From NCBI GenBank assembly GCA_035772735.1, contig JASDFA010000011.1:3348001-3412000 (forward strand): a stretch of 64,000 nucleotides of DNA, read 5' to 3'. A program made the position numbers and the translations under genes. Each line of letters opens with the position of its first letter. Position 1 is the first letter of the stretch. The notes under the pieces were generated by a model that was given only the letters and a program-made list of their open reading frames with translations, made no database searches and was not told the DNA's origin. The stretch comes from Datura wrightii (taxonomy: Eukaryota > Streptophyta > Magnoliopsida > Solanales > Solanaceae). Shown in pieces: positions 8,485 to 21,500 of the stretch.

Positions 8485-9893
8485 GAGATGTACGTCATGT
8501 ACGCCAAACGTAGTTGGTGAGGTTTGTGATGCCTCCATTTTTGCCAACCAAATTTGGGTATAGTCTGGTCAAGTGCAAGGGGTGTTTACTTCTGGGTTTT
8601 GGTTTGGGGCGGGGTTGTTTGGGGGGGGGGGGGTGAGCTTGTTATTTGTTTTTCCATCTCTGAAGTGTGTCAATGTCTTGGGGAAACTCACGTTTAGGTC
8701 AGGTCTTGTTCTCTGATTGAGGTATTGTGTTGGTCTACTGTAAGTCTTGGTATTGTACGTTACTTGTGTAAGTCCTCTTTTTGAGGCTGTTCTTTCTCAG
8801 TGTCCTTGGTACCATATGATTCAATTCATTACTTATTTGGGGAACTTGAAGCTACTGCTAGGTTTGCTGATGCATTCGTTGTTTGTGTTTCCATGAATGT
8901 GACTTTTTTAACTTCAAAAATTGGCATGGTAAAAGAAACAAACTCTCTTGGTATTCAGTTGAGTTTTGTGAAGGAAATCACTCGATTCTGGTACGATATA
9001 TGGACACAAAATGCTGCTCTTAGTACTGTACTGTACTGTGATCTGAAGAGTGCTGTCGACTTTGGATCTCTTGGGAACTTCGATTTAAAGAGTTCTGTTG
9101 CCTAGTTTATGTAGTCATTCATAGTGAGGATAATGAAGCTTCTTCTTCTGATTTAAAAGAAAGACCAAAAAAAAAAGATGAGCTGCATATAGTTATTGCT
9201 TTTATACAAATTTTTTTCTTGGCGACTTTGTGGGGTTTTTAAGAATCTCGGTAGTTATTTATGATTCGTTTAGGAAGCTCCATTAACATTTTAAATGAGG
9301 CTCGAGTTCTATAAGACAGATTGGTGAAGGAGATTTACTGTTTAAGACATAAAGGTTCTAAATGATTCTAAATTTGGAGTTAAACCTATTATTTGAAGTT
9401 TAACCCTCTTCCTTTTACCACCAAAAATTGTGGTTGAGTGGGCTCGCCTTTAGCAAGGAGTGCTTTTTTGCGGTGAGACTTTTTCATGTGAATTCACATT
9501 AGTCGAGTGGAGTGTTTTTTTGCGGTGAGATTTTTCCATGTTAATTCACATTAGTCGAGTAATACACGGACAATTTTAAGAAGAGCCAAAAAAGATAGTC
9601 TTGATTTTGATGTTCTACCTAGTTACTAAAAATATCATAATTATAATCAAATATTCAATTACTTAGAATGTTTAATAATATTGTAATCTTTTAATAATAT
9701 TGTAATCTTTTTCTAATCCCGTCTATTCTATAGAAATCTTTGGACGTTTAAAAAGTTTGTGTTTAGTATACTTTAGAAATGAAGTTGGACCGACCTTCAA
9801 TTCCGTGGGAATAATTAGAGTGAAGAAAGTACAAAGAAAAGTACTACTCTTATGTTTTTTAATACACTTACCCACTGTAATAATACACCAAAA
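8485..9893. other. 3' UTR of the RanBP1-like gene and spacer
   Basis: The first ~650 nt are probably 3' UTR (T/G-rich, with a G tract at 8621-8632). A 101-codon frame at 8800-9105 lacks family features and is probably chance. A tandem duplication lies at 9459-9562. The rest is AT-rich spacer. Confidence 0.4.
9459..9562. repeat. 52-bp tandem duplication
   Basis: Two adjacent copies with period 52, each containing TTTTTTGCGGTGAGA and AATTCACATTAGTCGAGT. Copies differ at a few positions (TGTGAATTC versus TGTTAATTC). The words resemble the end of a tRNA-derived SINE, but this was not established. Confidence 0.7.
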
Positions 9894-10347
9894 TCAATAT
9901 ATATATATATATAAAGGAGACTTAGAGGCATGCTGATGTGGCATGCTTCTAAGGCCTTTATTTATTTATTTTTAATTTTTAAAAATTTTTTATTTTATTT
10001 ATTTAATTAACGTCATTTAATGTTATGTCATTAATCAAGCTCCACTAAAATTCTCACTTTAAAGTTGCATTACTATTTTTCCCTCCACTAAATAAAATGT
10101 ATAAATAAATTAAAAATAAATATAATATGTAAAAATCATCATCATATCATATTATTATACAAGTGGGAAGTCAAGATAGTGAAAAGTTAGATTACCATTT
10201 GCCCGTTCGCTAAATTAAAATTTAATTAAAATATGATTAAATATTAATATTTTATCATATCATATCATAATTATATATTTATTTCTATATAAGTGAAAAG
10301 TCAAAAAGTGAAAGTTAAAATAAATAAATAAATAAATAAAACTAATA

Positions 10348-10394
<47 letters not shown>

Positions 10395-10418
10395 GAAGAA
10401 GAAGAAGAAGAAGAAGAA
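10348..10418. repeat. (AAT)n followed by (AAG)n microsatellite
   Basis: About 15 AAT/ATA units grade directly into about eight GAA/AAG units. Confidence 0.9.
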
Positions 10419-10481
10419 AATAAGAAAAAGAATAAATGTAAACAATAACTAATAAATAATAAATATAAATACTAACTAACT

Positions 10482-10486
10482 AACTA

Positions 10487-10563
<77 letters not shown>
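10482..10563. repeat. (ATA)n microsatellite
   Basis: An uninterrupted run of about 27 trinucleotide units; likely length-polymorphic. Confidence 0.95.
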
Positions 10564-10564
<1 letters not shown>

Positions 10565-11954
10565 TGGGAAGGTAAAAACTGACAAGTTAAAATACTAAAA
10601 TAATCTGCAAATATTGAGAGACTAATATACCCTTCAAATAATAAATAGGTTTACTCCTTCATCATCACCTAAATAATTCATTGTGAAATATTTAAGGGTC
10701 TAATAATATTTATTTTTATGCAATTTTAGCTTTTAATATATATAATATTATAGGAATAGTTTTTGATTGAAGGGTAAAATAATCATTCAATATTTCACGA
10801 ACACTTGCTTATATATCGTATATCTTTAATTTACTTTCATGGTAATCTAACTTTTCACTTTTTGACTTTTCACTTATATAATAATATGATTATACTAAAA
10901 ATAGGAAGCGCCTAAGTCTAAAGTTCAAAGACCAAAATATCCATAAAAAATTGAATGATCATATTTACCCTTTACTTCAAACCTATTCATCTACTAAAAT
11001 GTAATTTACATTTCAAAAATAATAAAGTGATAGTACATAATAAATGTAAACGATGAATAATATGAAGATGATTCATGTTTTTAAAATTAATGTCATTTAT
11101 TCTAATCAATTAAATTTAGAATTACTTTAATCTTCCCTATCTATTACGAATGACTGTTAATATCAATTTTTAATATGTCTATTCAATATTTAGTTCCTTC
11201 ATCTTTCAACTTCCTGATAGAAAGTATATTAATTCATTCATTACTTAAAGAAAAAGCTCAACAACATATTTTTGTGTTCAAAGTGTGTCCCTGTTGGTGA
11301 TGATTAGTCTTCTCTTTTGTTATTTTAATTGGTGACATTTTGTTTAGATGATGCAATGGAGGTCTTTACAAACCGTACATTTTTTAGAATTATTTTTTGA
11401 GGAATTTAGTAAGGTCGATAACTTTTCATCAGTTTCTTTTATAAATGTGATTTGTGTTTATTCTATTCAAGCATATATGTATACTATTTTGTTTTTGCTA
11501 AGTCAATGAACAACTCTATTTTTGGTCTTCAAACCAAAAAATAATTCAAATTGCCAACTCGAACACAAATTTAGTACCCATAATATTTATGTGATAACAA
11601 AATTTTATACTTATATTTGATATGAAATACACATGCAACGTGCATACCCAAATACCAGTAATAGTATAAAATAAAATTTTACATCAAGTAGACAGTAACT
11701 CCGATCATTGAGCCAACACATTCGCCCTGTATTAAGTATTGAAATTTGAAGCAGTAAAAGTTGAGAAAAAAAACTGACCACCCCTCCAAGAAATCACTAC
11801 CTTGTTCTTCACCCAATTTTCCCTACCTTTTCGAATCTTAAACTGATTTCCTTTATTCTTTTACACACATACATATATTCTCCATTACCATTTCTCTCTG
11901 TAACAATTCTCTCAACACCAAAGAAAAAAGAAAAAAAAAAAACAGAATCATAAT

Positions 11955-14900
11955 ATGGACAGTTCAGTAGCAAATGGCAGCACTTCCTGCATCCAAGACT
12001 CACATTCTTCTTCCATTGTTGCGAGCCCTGATGCGACCCTGGGGCGCCATTTAGCCCGAAGGCTAGTTGAAATTGGCGTGGAGGATGTTTTCTCAGTGCC
12101 TGGTGATTTCAACCTCACACTTCTTGATCATCTAATTGCTGAGCCAAGGCTCAAAAACATTGGCTGTTGCAATGAGCTTAATGCTGGATATGCTGCTGAC
12201 GGGTACGCGAGGGATCGGGGCGTTGGTGCGTGTGTTGTAACGTTCACTGTGGGTGGTCTCAGTGTGATTAATGCAATTGCTGGTGCTTATAGTGAGAACC
12301 TCCCTGTTATCTGCATTGTGGGAGGTCCTAATACTAATGACTATGGAACTAATAGAATCCTCCATCATACTATTGGATTGCCTGATTTCACCCAAGAACT
12401 TAGATGTTTTCAGACTGTTACATGTTATCAGGTAAAGTTTAAGTCGTCCCAGCTAGTTTTTGCTCTTTCTTCAATTAATCCCACACATGCGGATTCAGAA
12501 TTTGAAATTTATAGACCCCTCAAGTTAACATACGATGATAACTGGGTTATACAATCAAATAATTTATAAATATTTGATAACTTTGTAATCTATATACAGA
12601 GAGAGTCCTTGCAGAAGCTACTGGGTTCCCGTGAACCCGTATGCCTACTCTAGATCCGTTACTGATTAATCCTAGCTTAAAATCTCACATAAAAAGTGTT
12701 TAATTGGACAGAGTTACCTGGTACCTGCTTCTGGTGGAAGGTCCTGGACACCACAGTTATCAAAACAAGAGCGTTTAGTTGGATGCATGAGATAAAATAA
12801 TCTACATAAGAAAAAAATAATCTCAAAATAACTAATGCAGCGCTGGATTGACATATTTACTATAGTATTTGGAGAGTCGCAGATATTCTGTTTTGACTAC
12901 ACTTTTCTTAAATATTTTCCACTATTTTGAGTTATAGAACTTTTACGTAGTTTTTAGATATGCAAACTTTATTTCTAAAAACTTGAAGAATCTATGTCCA
13001 AAATTCACACCGAAAATTAAGTAGTTAGACACTTATACTCCGAATTATGTCAAATACGAAAGAGGAGATGATGAGTATATCCAAGGAAAATTTCTAATTC
13101 ATTCCCCCATAAAAACCAAGCAAAAACGTTTCCTACATATCCCAACTAATTTTCTGTTTCTATGTTTGCTTGTGCTAGGCTGTGGTAAATAACTTGGAGG
13201 ATGCACTTGAACAAATTGATAGAGCCATTTCCACTGCTCTAAAAGAAAGCAAGCCAGTATACCTTAGTATAAGTTGCAATTTGCCAGCTATCCCTCATCC
13301 AACTTTCAGCAGGGATCCCATTCCATTTTTTCTATCACCTAGGTATGTGTTACCTTATCATCTATGCTTAGATTCATAAACACCCTGAATGACAGTGGCG
13401 GATCTAGACTAGACGCAGCAAGTTGACATAGCCCTCATGTCTAGCAAAAAAAGGCACCACATATTAAAGAGCAGAACTCGTTGACTCTAAATTCTGGATT
13501 CGTCAATGTTGTAAGCGAAATGTTCTTTCAACTTACAATTAGGACTTACTGATACAGGCTAAGTAACAAGAGGGGTTTGGAAGCTGCAGTGGATGCAGCA
13601 GTGGACTTTCTAGGCAAGGCAGTGAAACCAGTCATGGTTGGAGGGCCAAAGCTAAGAGTAGCTAAAGCTTGTGATGCTTTTCTTGAATTTGCTGATTCTT
13701 CTGGTTATGCCATGGCAATGATGCCGTCAGCAAAAGGGCTAGTAGCAGAACAACACCCTCACTTCATTGGCACATACTGGGGTGCAGTAGGCACATCCTA
13801 TTGCGCGGAAATTGTTGAATCAGCTGATGCTTACTTGTTTGCTGGCCCGATTTTTAATGACTACAGCTCTGTTGGGTACTCGCTTCTGATCAAGAGAGAG
13901 AAGGCGTTAATCGTGCAGCCTGATAGAGTTGTAATTGGCAATGGGCCAGCATTTGGTTGTGTCCTAATGAAAGATTTCCTCTCTGAACTAGCAAAGAGAA
14001 TAAAGAAAAACGAAACTGCTTATGAAAACTATCGTCGGATCTTTGTTCCTGAAGGAACTCCTCCAAAGTCGGAGCCTAATGAACCTCTTAGAGTCAATGT
14101 TCTGTTCCAGCATATACAGAAGATGCTTTCAGCTGAAACAGCTGTGATTGCTGAGACAGGGGATTCTTGGTTCAATTGCCAGAAGCTTAAGTTACCAGAA
14201 GGATGTGGGTATGTGACTAATAACAGCTTAACAGCCTGGTATCCATTTTATTTTCAGACATTAGACGAAAAAAGTTCGTGTTGCAGGTATCAATTCCAGA
14301 TGCAATATGGCTCCATTGGTTGGTCTGTTGGTGCTACCTTGGGCTATGCACAATCTGCAACCAAAAAACGTGTGATATCTTGCATCGGCGATGGAAGTTT
14401 TCAGGTAAATCTTCTTCATTAGATGACAAACATTTTCTCGGAAAATGACTTCTGTCATACCAGACACCTAATATGTCACAATACTATGGAAAACTAAATG
14501 TCATGTGATATTTTGGATCATAGGTGACAGCACAAGACGTGTCAACAATGATTCGTTGTGACCAAAAGACTATCATTTTCTTGATTAATAATGGCGGTTA
14601 CACCATTGAGGTTGAAATCCATGATGGGCCATACAATGTCATCAAGAACTGGAACTACACTGGTTTGGTGGATGCTATTCACAATGGTGAAGGCAATTGT
14701 TGGACCCAGAAGGTGAGTCTGTGTTACTGCATAGAATGCTTGGACAAAAAACGTCGATATTTTTTCAAATTGTTTTATAACTGGATTGCAGGTAAGGACT
14801 GAAGAGGAGCTCATAGAAGCAATTGCAACTGCAACTGGAGAGAAGAAGGATTGTTTATGCTTCATTGAAGTTATTGTTCACAAGGATGATACTAGCAAAG

Positions 14901-14962
14901 AGCTGCTTGAATGGGGATCCAGAGTCTGTTCTGCCAATGGACGTCCACCAAACCCTCAATGA
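11955..14962 (+). CDS. PDC: Pyruvate decarboxylase
   Basis: Thiamine-diphosphate enzyme converting pyruvate to acetaldehyde and CO2 in ethanolic fermentation, cytosolic, typically induced by low oxygen. Six coding exons: 11955-12431, 13179-13342, 13558-14208, 14287-14404, 14524-14712, 14792-14962. All introns are GT-AG and phases join, giving 589 aa, the usual plant length. Catalytic features are present: VPGDF with D51, E74 in CCNELNAGYAADGYAR, the HH pair at 137-138 (RILHHTIGLPD), the ThDP/Mg GDGS motif at 465-468 with NN at 492-493, and E499 in GGYTIE. The ATG follows an A-rich 5' leader and matches the family N-terminus. Nothing is truncated. Which PDC paralogue this is cannot be told from sequence alone. 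Confidence 0.97.
12712..12772 (+). mobile_element. Truncated SINE 3' fragment in PDC intron 1
   Basis: AGAGTTACCTGGTACCTGCT followed by GGTGGAAGGTCCTGGACACC and a short A-rich end resembles the 3' body of the SINEs at 21172 and 38366. The 5' tRNA-like part is absent. Confidence 0.45.
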
Positions 14963-16547
14963 GTAAAAAAAAAAAAAAAAAGCCTGATGCACTAAGTTCC
15001 TGCTGTACACGGGATCCAGAGAAAGGCTGAATCACAAGAATCTTTTATATGCCACTTTACCCTTAATGAATCTGCTAGATTAATTTTTTTTCAGCAACGA
15101 CAACAGTCTAGTTTCATCTTATCTAGAATGAGGCAGCACTTCCTTTTTCTTTCCATTTTAGGTAACAGCGGAGTACAAACCGTGCTAACGCACTGAGTAT
15201 TAGAATTCTTTGTTTCAACTCTCTAAAGCTTTGAGTTATTAGAAAGCTGATTACCATGTAATAAAATGGATTATTAGAATTATTACATGGCTCCATCTAT
15301 CACCTGTGTTGTTGAGCCTCTCCAAAAATATTATTGCACCTGCATCGGATCCTTCAGCAGTTTTAAAGGATTCGGCATGACTCATCAGCATTCTCGAAGA
15401 ATCTGAGAAACATAGTATATTACAGTTTCACCCAACTGATTAACAATTCCACTCGTTTATCCTGGTCTACAAAGAAATATTAACAAGACCTTGAATGTCA
15501 GGTGGGAGCTTTATGGTTTGTTAACACCCAAAAAATATTGGAAACTGGACTTCTCAGAGGAGGTTCAATGTGGTAATGAGCTTTCTGATATGTATAGCTA
15601 GTTAGCTTACCAACAACCATTTGATATTAGCTTTAGAGGGTAAATAGCATAACCCAATATATATCAATTAGAAAGCATATGATTAATGGAATATAACACA
15701 AGTAGAGCAGAACCGCGCTAACAAGACAGAGAATATTTCTTCTGTATTATTTGCTCTTCTTCGTAACAAATTTCAGCCTAAATTACGGGGTTTAATGCAG
15801 TGCCGACACAAACTCAACCACCATCCATGAAGGCCTCAAGACTGTTTTAGCCATTTGCTTCCAAAAATGTTCAACTCCTTGATCTATAATATGAAAATAA
15901 AGCATATGATATTAGGTTTTTGCTGGGCCAAGAACAACGTACTACTTTTTCAGTTAAACAATCTCTCGGGTTCAATTTTAATATAAAGATTCCCAAGAGC
16001 AACAATTACTTTTAACATTCAATTAGATAAAAGTTGAAGCTAAACAAATGCATATATTTATTTGAGTTTTAACAGTCTTTGGACAATCAGTTTCCCAAAT
16101 ACATATGATTAAACTTATAGAACATAGACAAAGAACAATGAGCCCATTTTCAGAAACACAGAGAACCAAACTAGAGATGCAGCAAGCAAAACACTTGACT
16201 AACAATCCTCTGAATACAGAAGAAAAACAGTCGTAATTCATACTGTTGTGGACATTGTCATAACACAAAATTAGCAGGCCAATACTTCAATTTGGTAAAA
16301 TAAAAACGGATCGAGATGAGTGTACAAGATAAAATCAGTAATCAAGGAGTAAATATCATAAACTTGAGCCGAAAATGGCTCCCGTAGTTTCAATACACCT
16401 CAGAAGTAGAAATACATTAGGTGCCATTAGCACAATGTAACTACCCAAGTTTAACTGCAAGTACTGAAAATAAGACAAAAACGCAATAACCTAGAGCAAC
16501 GGAGATATGTCAAAAGCTAAGAATACTGAGAACTTCCGAATACGATT
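14963..16547. other. Convergent spacer between PDC and the eL41 gene
   Basis: Contains the PDC 3' UTR (poly-A tract directly after the stop at 14965-14981) and, on the other strand, the eL41 3' UTR. No other coding or RNA gene is recognised; short frames here lack family features. Confidence 0.5.
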
Positions 16548-16871
16548 CTACTTGGATCTCTGCCTCATCTTTCGGCGCTTCCTCTTCAATCTCCTCATAC
16601 GCTTCTTCTTCCACTGAAATGGAAAAAAAATGCCTAGTGAGCACCAACAGATTACTCAATTTTAACAACAAGAAAAAGTAGCAGATGTAAAGCTTCAACA
16701 ATGGATAGGCATGCACCGACTGTACGCTAATTTCACAAATCAGTAGTTGTAGTAGGAGTGTTATTCTGCATCGATCGACTTAAATTTCTAGATCCGTCTG
16801 TATAAAAATGCAGTTTTAAAAAATAAAAAAGGAAGAAAGAGATGACAATGTCCGCGCACCTTCGCTCTCAT
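16548..16871 (-). CDS. RPL41: 60S ribosomal protein eL41 (RPL41), 25 aa
   Basis: A tiny, extremely basic ribosomal protein at the interface of the two subunits. Coding exon 1 is only 12 nt (16871-16860: MRAK); the intron (16859-16614, 246 nt, GT-AG) is followed by exon 2 (16613-16548: WKKKRMRRLKRKRRKMRQRS, then K and stop TAG). The 25-aa product matches the near-invariant eukaryotic eL41. It is far too short for ORF finding; a 68-codon frame overlapping exon 2 (16510-16716) is a shadow. The upstream region carries site II and telo-box motifs typical of plant ribosomal protein genes. Confidence 0.96.
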
Positions 16872-16988
16872 GGTGAATCAGCTACGACGGAAGGGAGTCT
16901 CTTTAGTTCCTGACCAGAGCGAACCTATCGATGAAGAAGAGATACGGCACTATGAGAAGAGAACAGAGGGCTGGTGGAATATAAAAGG

Positions 16989-17073
16989 AAACCCTAGAGT
17001 AGTGTGACGGGTGGATATGACTAATGGGCTTTGGGGCAAATCACCATTTGATCCTGTTCCCAGAAATGGGCCC
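16989..17073 (-). promoter_or_regulatory. Site II elements and telo-box of the eL41 promoter
   Basis: Upstream of eL41: AAACCCTAG (16989-16997, telo-box), TGGGCT (17025-17030) and TGGGCCC (17067-17073). Telo-boxes combined with site II (TGGGCC/T) motifs, bound by Pur-alpha and TCP-type factors, are the known signature of plant ribosomal protein and cell-proliferation promoters. Motifs are seen directly; factor binding is inferred. Confidence 0.75.
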
Positions 17074-17099
17074 AACCGGCAGGTTCCGATCTGTAGGAT

Positions 17100-18541
17100 T
17101 TGCACCAATTAGCTATAATATTCGACTTTATCTTTTCAAAATATTTATTTCTAGACATTAAATTTATGTTTGTATTCCAACATGGTTTCTTAAAATTTTT
17201 CTTAAAATAAAAACTACTCTCTCTTTTTTAATTTATTTATCCTTTTTAATTCATTTAAAAAATATATTTTTTTAAACAAATTTTGTAATTTTAATTTTTC
17301 ACATGACATATTAAAAGCATGAAATTAAAATTTTTTAATACATCATATATATTTTTAATTTAAGAACATAAAATTTATAAGTCGTATTTACTTTATTAAA
17401 TTTGTATCAAATCAAAACCAGATAAACAAATTAAAATATAGAGTTCATAAATTATACTATAAGTCACAATAATTTAAAATATATTTTAAAACACTTGAAA
17501 TTTATTTAACTTAACAATAATAATATGTCTAGTGAAATTCTATAAATAAAATCTAAAGAGAATAAAATATACACAAATTTTATTTTTACTCAATAAAAAT
17601 ATTATTTTTGAGAGACTCTCAGCAAATTTATTTAACAGCACACATAATAATAGCTTCTTCCATTGCAATTTTCATGACTTCCTCCGTGGGATATATTACT
17701 CCATCTGTTATAATTTATTTATTTTATTTTTACTTTTAATCACCTAGAAATAATATTTTTTTTTAATAATCTTTTAAATTTAATTTTTCAGATGTCATAA
17801 AATTAGATGATATCTTCGTACGTTCTATGTATCATTAGTTTAAGATCATAAAATTTAATTTTTTTTATCGTTTAAAATTTTATATTAAATTAAAATCAGT
17901 TAAAATCAGATAAATAAATTAAAATTATAAGAATATATTTTATTTAATTTTTATTTTTAAGTGTATAAAATTAATAAAATAACACACAAGGATATAGTTT
18001 GGCCCTTATATTCGGAATTCCGTCATGCTCATTCTGACAAAGTACTAATATTCTCGCAAAGGCATTTAACGATGTGAAAACCTCCATTGATTTGATTATC
18101 TGAAGCTTCATTAATCCTGACTGGAGTTGCAATTATCAAACTGCAACTCCAATCGATTCATGATGAATACCATATGTTAATTAATCGTCACTCCTTGTAT
18201 GATCCAAACCCTAGATAGATTTGAACCTGCATTTTCCAAATACACACACACACACACATTAACCTAAAATGTTAAATCTATCTGTGTAATAACGTCACTC
18301 TCACTCGTGGAGTCCCAAACTCCATTCTTATCGAAACAGCAAAAAATTTAACCAACCATTTTCTTTTTTGTTCTTTTTCTCAGTTTCCACATCTTGGGAT
18401 CTCCGTCTCTCTTTACCTATCGTCCTATCCACAATTGACGACTACTTTTATTACGAAATTGTTATTATTATTATTATATTCAGTTGACATAAGCGCACAG
18501 AACAATTTTTTTTTCTGGATAGGAATTGTAGCTTCAGTAAA
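17100..18541. other. AT-rich spacer and 5' region of F2KP
   Basis: Very AT-rich DNA with no coding signal to ~18000. It includes a 9-bp perfect hairpin at 18123-18150 and a (CA)n run at 18242-18259. The pyrimidine-rich part after ~18360 is the probable F2KP 5' leader. Confidence 0.5.
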
Positions 18542-21500
18542 ATGGGTACTGGTTCATCGAAGAATCCAGACAGTAGTTCACATGGCAGCGAGGATAGAGA
18601 AGATCATGGAGGAGGACAGTTTTACGTTTCTCTCAAAATGGAAAATTACAAGCTCAAAGGCGAACTCATTCCTCATGTTTATGGCTCCGTTCCCCTTATT
18701 GGCTCATGGGATTCTTCAAAAGCTGTAATTGGTCACTCTTAGCTCTTCATATTCCTTTTGATTTTTGTTCTCCATTTTCTAGTTTTTACTAATTCTACTC
18801 GAGGGAATGGACCGGTGATCAAGAGGTCACAATTCCAATTGCAGTGCACTAGAGCGGATTGGGTTTCTTATTTTTCTATTATTAACTAATGCAATTCTAT
18901 TTTCTATCATCAGCTTCCGATGGAACGCGAATCCACTTCTATGTGGGAACTGAGTTTTGTTGTTCCTCCTAACCATGGTTAGCTCCTTTGGTCTTACTGT
19001 TGTGATTTTCTCAAATTTGTTTGATTCATGGAATGATTCTTCTTTTTTCTTTTAAAATATAAGTTAATTTTATTTCCAGAATGGAGTTATAGGAGGATAA
19101 ATATTAGAGGTGGAATTTGAACCAAAGCTACTTGGTTCAGCCGTACTCATAGCTTCATACTCTAGCTTCACCCCTGATAATGTAGCCCACCCGAACTAAC
19201 TAGGGATTGAGAAGTAGTTAATTGATTGATTTTCATTTGTGTAGAGACATTGGACTTTAAGTTCCTCTTGAAGCCAAAATACAACCATGAGCCTAGTATA
19301 GTGGAGGAAGGCCCCAACCGTCTACTAATTGCTGGAACGTTGCAAGGAGATGGACGTTCAGCCTCGTTTAAGCTGGACAATGAAGAGATTATTGAATATA
19401 GAGTGTCTGTTAAAGCAGACAGAGTTTCACCATTTGACCTTGCGGCTAGTTGGAGAGCCTTTCAGGAAAATCGCAGGCTTTCCACTGTTCGAGGAGTACC
19501 AGATGTTAGCATAAATTCGACACCAGCGATGGTTGCAGAGGTAAGATGTTGCCATTGTTTGACTGATAATTGTATATGCTGCTTTATAAACCATAGTACT
19601 AGATGCCTGTGATTACTATGTTACTATCTTGTTGGATGATCTCTCCATGTGAATGAGTGTTTGTTTTAACATGTTGGAGCTTAGATGCCTTGTGCTTACA
19701 TTCGGTGCAATGCGATAAACTGTACTGTTACATGCTATTGCATCAACATATATCGTACAACTAGAGGGAGATAACTTCCTCTTCTTAGGAGCATTATGGG
19801 CTTGCAGATTTTGATATTCAAGAGGTTTAAATTTGAATAAGGATACTTATCCTATGCCTTTTTGTTAGCATGTGTAATTTTGAGGAAACTATTGATCTTA
19901 GTGTTTCTTATCGGCGCTCCTAGTTTTTCTGGTCCTGTCTATTGGTCAAATTATTCGTGTTTTTAGCTTCTTCAGATGTCTGCAGATGAGTGTTGCTTAC
20001 CAGGGTTGTTTCTATAGATTTTGGCAGTTGGATATGTTTTTCATATATGCATTAATTATATTAATTATATTTTTTATACATATTTTCTCGACAGCATGGC
20101 TCTTCAGCAAGTCTAGAGCTTGATCTTGAACATTATGTTGTCCCTGCTCCAACAACATCTACAATGGTTTACGCAGCTAACCTGACAGAAACACCTAGGT
20201 CACTAAAACGTGCAGGGGTATTTTCTGGAACAGATGGCACTACCATTCCAAGGCCTTCCTCAAAAGATGGTCACACTTCAAATGATCGATCACCTACAAT
20301 AAAGGTTTTCATGGTGCCTTTTTTTGACATAAGATCTAGTTTGACTGTAGGACTTGAGATTTTGTCTATCTTTATCCCATTCTTATCAAAACAGAATAAA
20401 CCCCCAAAGTGCGCTTAGATTTATTAATGTACCTGACTATTTTTTCGGGATAAGTGTTTCATTGTAATGCATTCCCATAATTTAAGAGAAATAGGCATTA
20501 GCATATTTTTAATACATGATAATGATAATAATTTTACGAAGTAAAATGAAAAAGCTATTCAATTCTGGTACTTATATACTAATCTTCTTTATTGTCCAAC
20601 TAAAAGTCTTGTATAGTAAGCATCTTTGACACTCATATGACCAATCTTAGATGCTATTTAAATTTTTGTCCGATGTTATGCATGGAAGGTATTACATTCG
20701 CTGGAAACATGCATATTATGTGACTAATGTTCTCCCTACTTAATTTACCAACCATAAGCTCTTATTCATTACACATATATTACCATTTTCTTTCAAATTG
20801 TACCTCATTGGTTAAGAACCGCGGTTGATTCACATTATGTTGTCTTTTTATCATCCAACAGATGGAAGTAATTGTCCCGGATCCAACTAGAGTCCCCTCA
20901 GGGTCTGGCACGGTTGAATCCAAGTCCATGGGAACATTCTCGTCTTTGCAAAAGCAAGATAGTTACAGGGGACTCCTTGTAGATAGGGGTGTGGGATCTC
21001 CAAGATTAGTCAAATCACCCAGTACAACCAGTTTTACTCTTGATCTCAAGGCTGATTCAGATGCCAAGGTGTGTAGGAATCTAATGTGTCCAGTGTGATG
21101 AATACTTTATTAAAATCTCTGTTGTGACTTGCACCCGAGGGTGTGACTTGTAGTCAATGAAATGGATTTGAGAATCATGAGGTCTCACGTAGAAATTCTA
21201 GCAAAGACAAAAAAACCAGGTGATTACCTGGTACCGGTCCTGTTGTTGGTGGGAGGTGACAGGTATCCCATAGAATTAGTTGAAGTGGCCGCAAGCTGGC
21301 CCAGACGCCCCGGAAAAAAAAAAAAAACTCTGTTGTGACTTGGTTTACACATCTGATATATCATTCTTTTAAATTGTTTAGAATATGATGCCAGCTGCTG
21401 CAGGAGCGGTTGCAGCTGGAGCTGTAGCTGATCAGATGCTTGGGCCAAAAGAAGACAGGCATCTAGCAATCGTTCTGGTATTTGTATTTTCTGATGAAGA

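Larger units (their letters stand above)
10148..10890. repeat. Inverted repeat pair of ~50 bp flanking AT-rich DNA
   Basis: ATTATTATACAAGTGGGAAG-type sequence at the left, ending AAAAGTTAGATTACCAT, is mirrored at 10838-10890 (ATGGTAATCTAACTTTTCAC...). A further half-copy lies near 10288-10320. Probably terminal inverted repeats of a nested MITE; target duplication not resolved. Confidence 0.5.
9894..11658 (+). mobile_element. Probable non-autonomous Helitron
   Basis: The left end begins TC after an A (9893), followed by a TA run and AAAGGAG, with a near-perfect hairpin (CTTAGAGGCATGC ... GCATGCTTCTAAG, ~9924-9955). The right end has an 11-nt-scale hairpin ATGCA-ACG-TGCAT (11633-11645), then 9 nt and CCAG (11655-11658), one change from the CTRR Helitron terminus, followed by T (11659). 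Insertion between A and T without target duplication fits Helitrons. The interior is AT-rich with microsatellites and no Rep/helicase. An inverted pair around 10148-10200 and 10838-10890 lies inside and may be a nested element. Confidence 0.5.

Noticed and set aside
8800..9105. 101-codon frame downstream of the RanBP1-like exon
   Set aside because: It lies in the probable 3' UTR, has no family features and no splice or promoter context.
10260..10445. 61-codon frame rich in Leu and Phe (minus strand)
   Set aside because: It is a translation of the (AAT)/(AAG) microsatellite, not a protein.
16510..16716. 68-codon minus-strand frame over the eL41 locus
   Set aside because: It reads the eL41 exon 2 in a different frame and runs through its intron; the 25-aa spliced product is the real gene.
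18000..18120. Possible C/D snoRNA (GATGTGA ... CTGA words)
   Set aside because: The C-box match is poor, terminal stems are absent, and no guide segment could be recognised.
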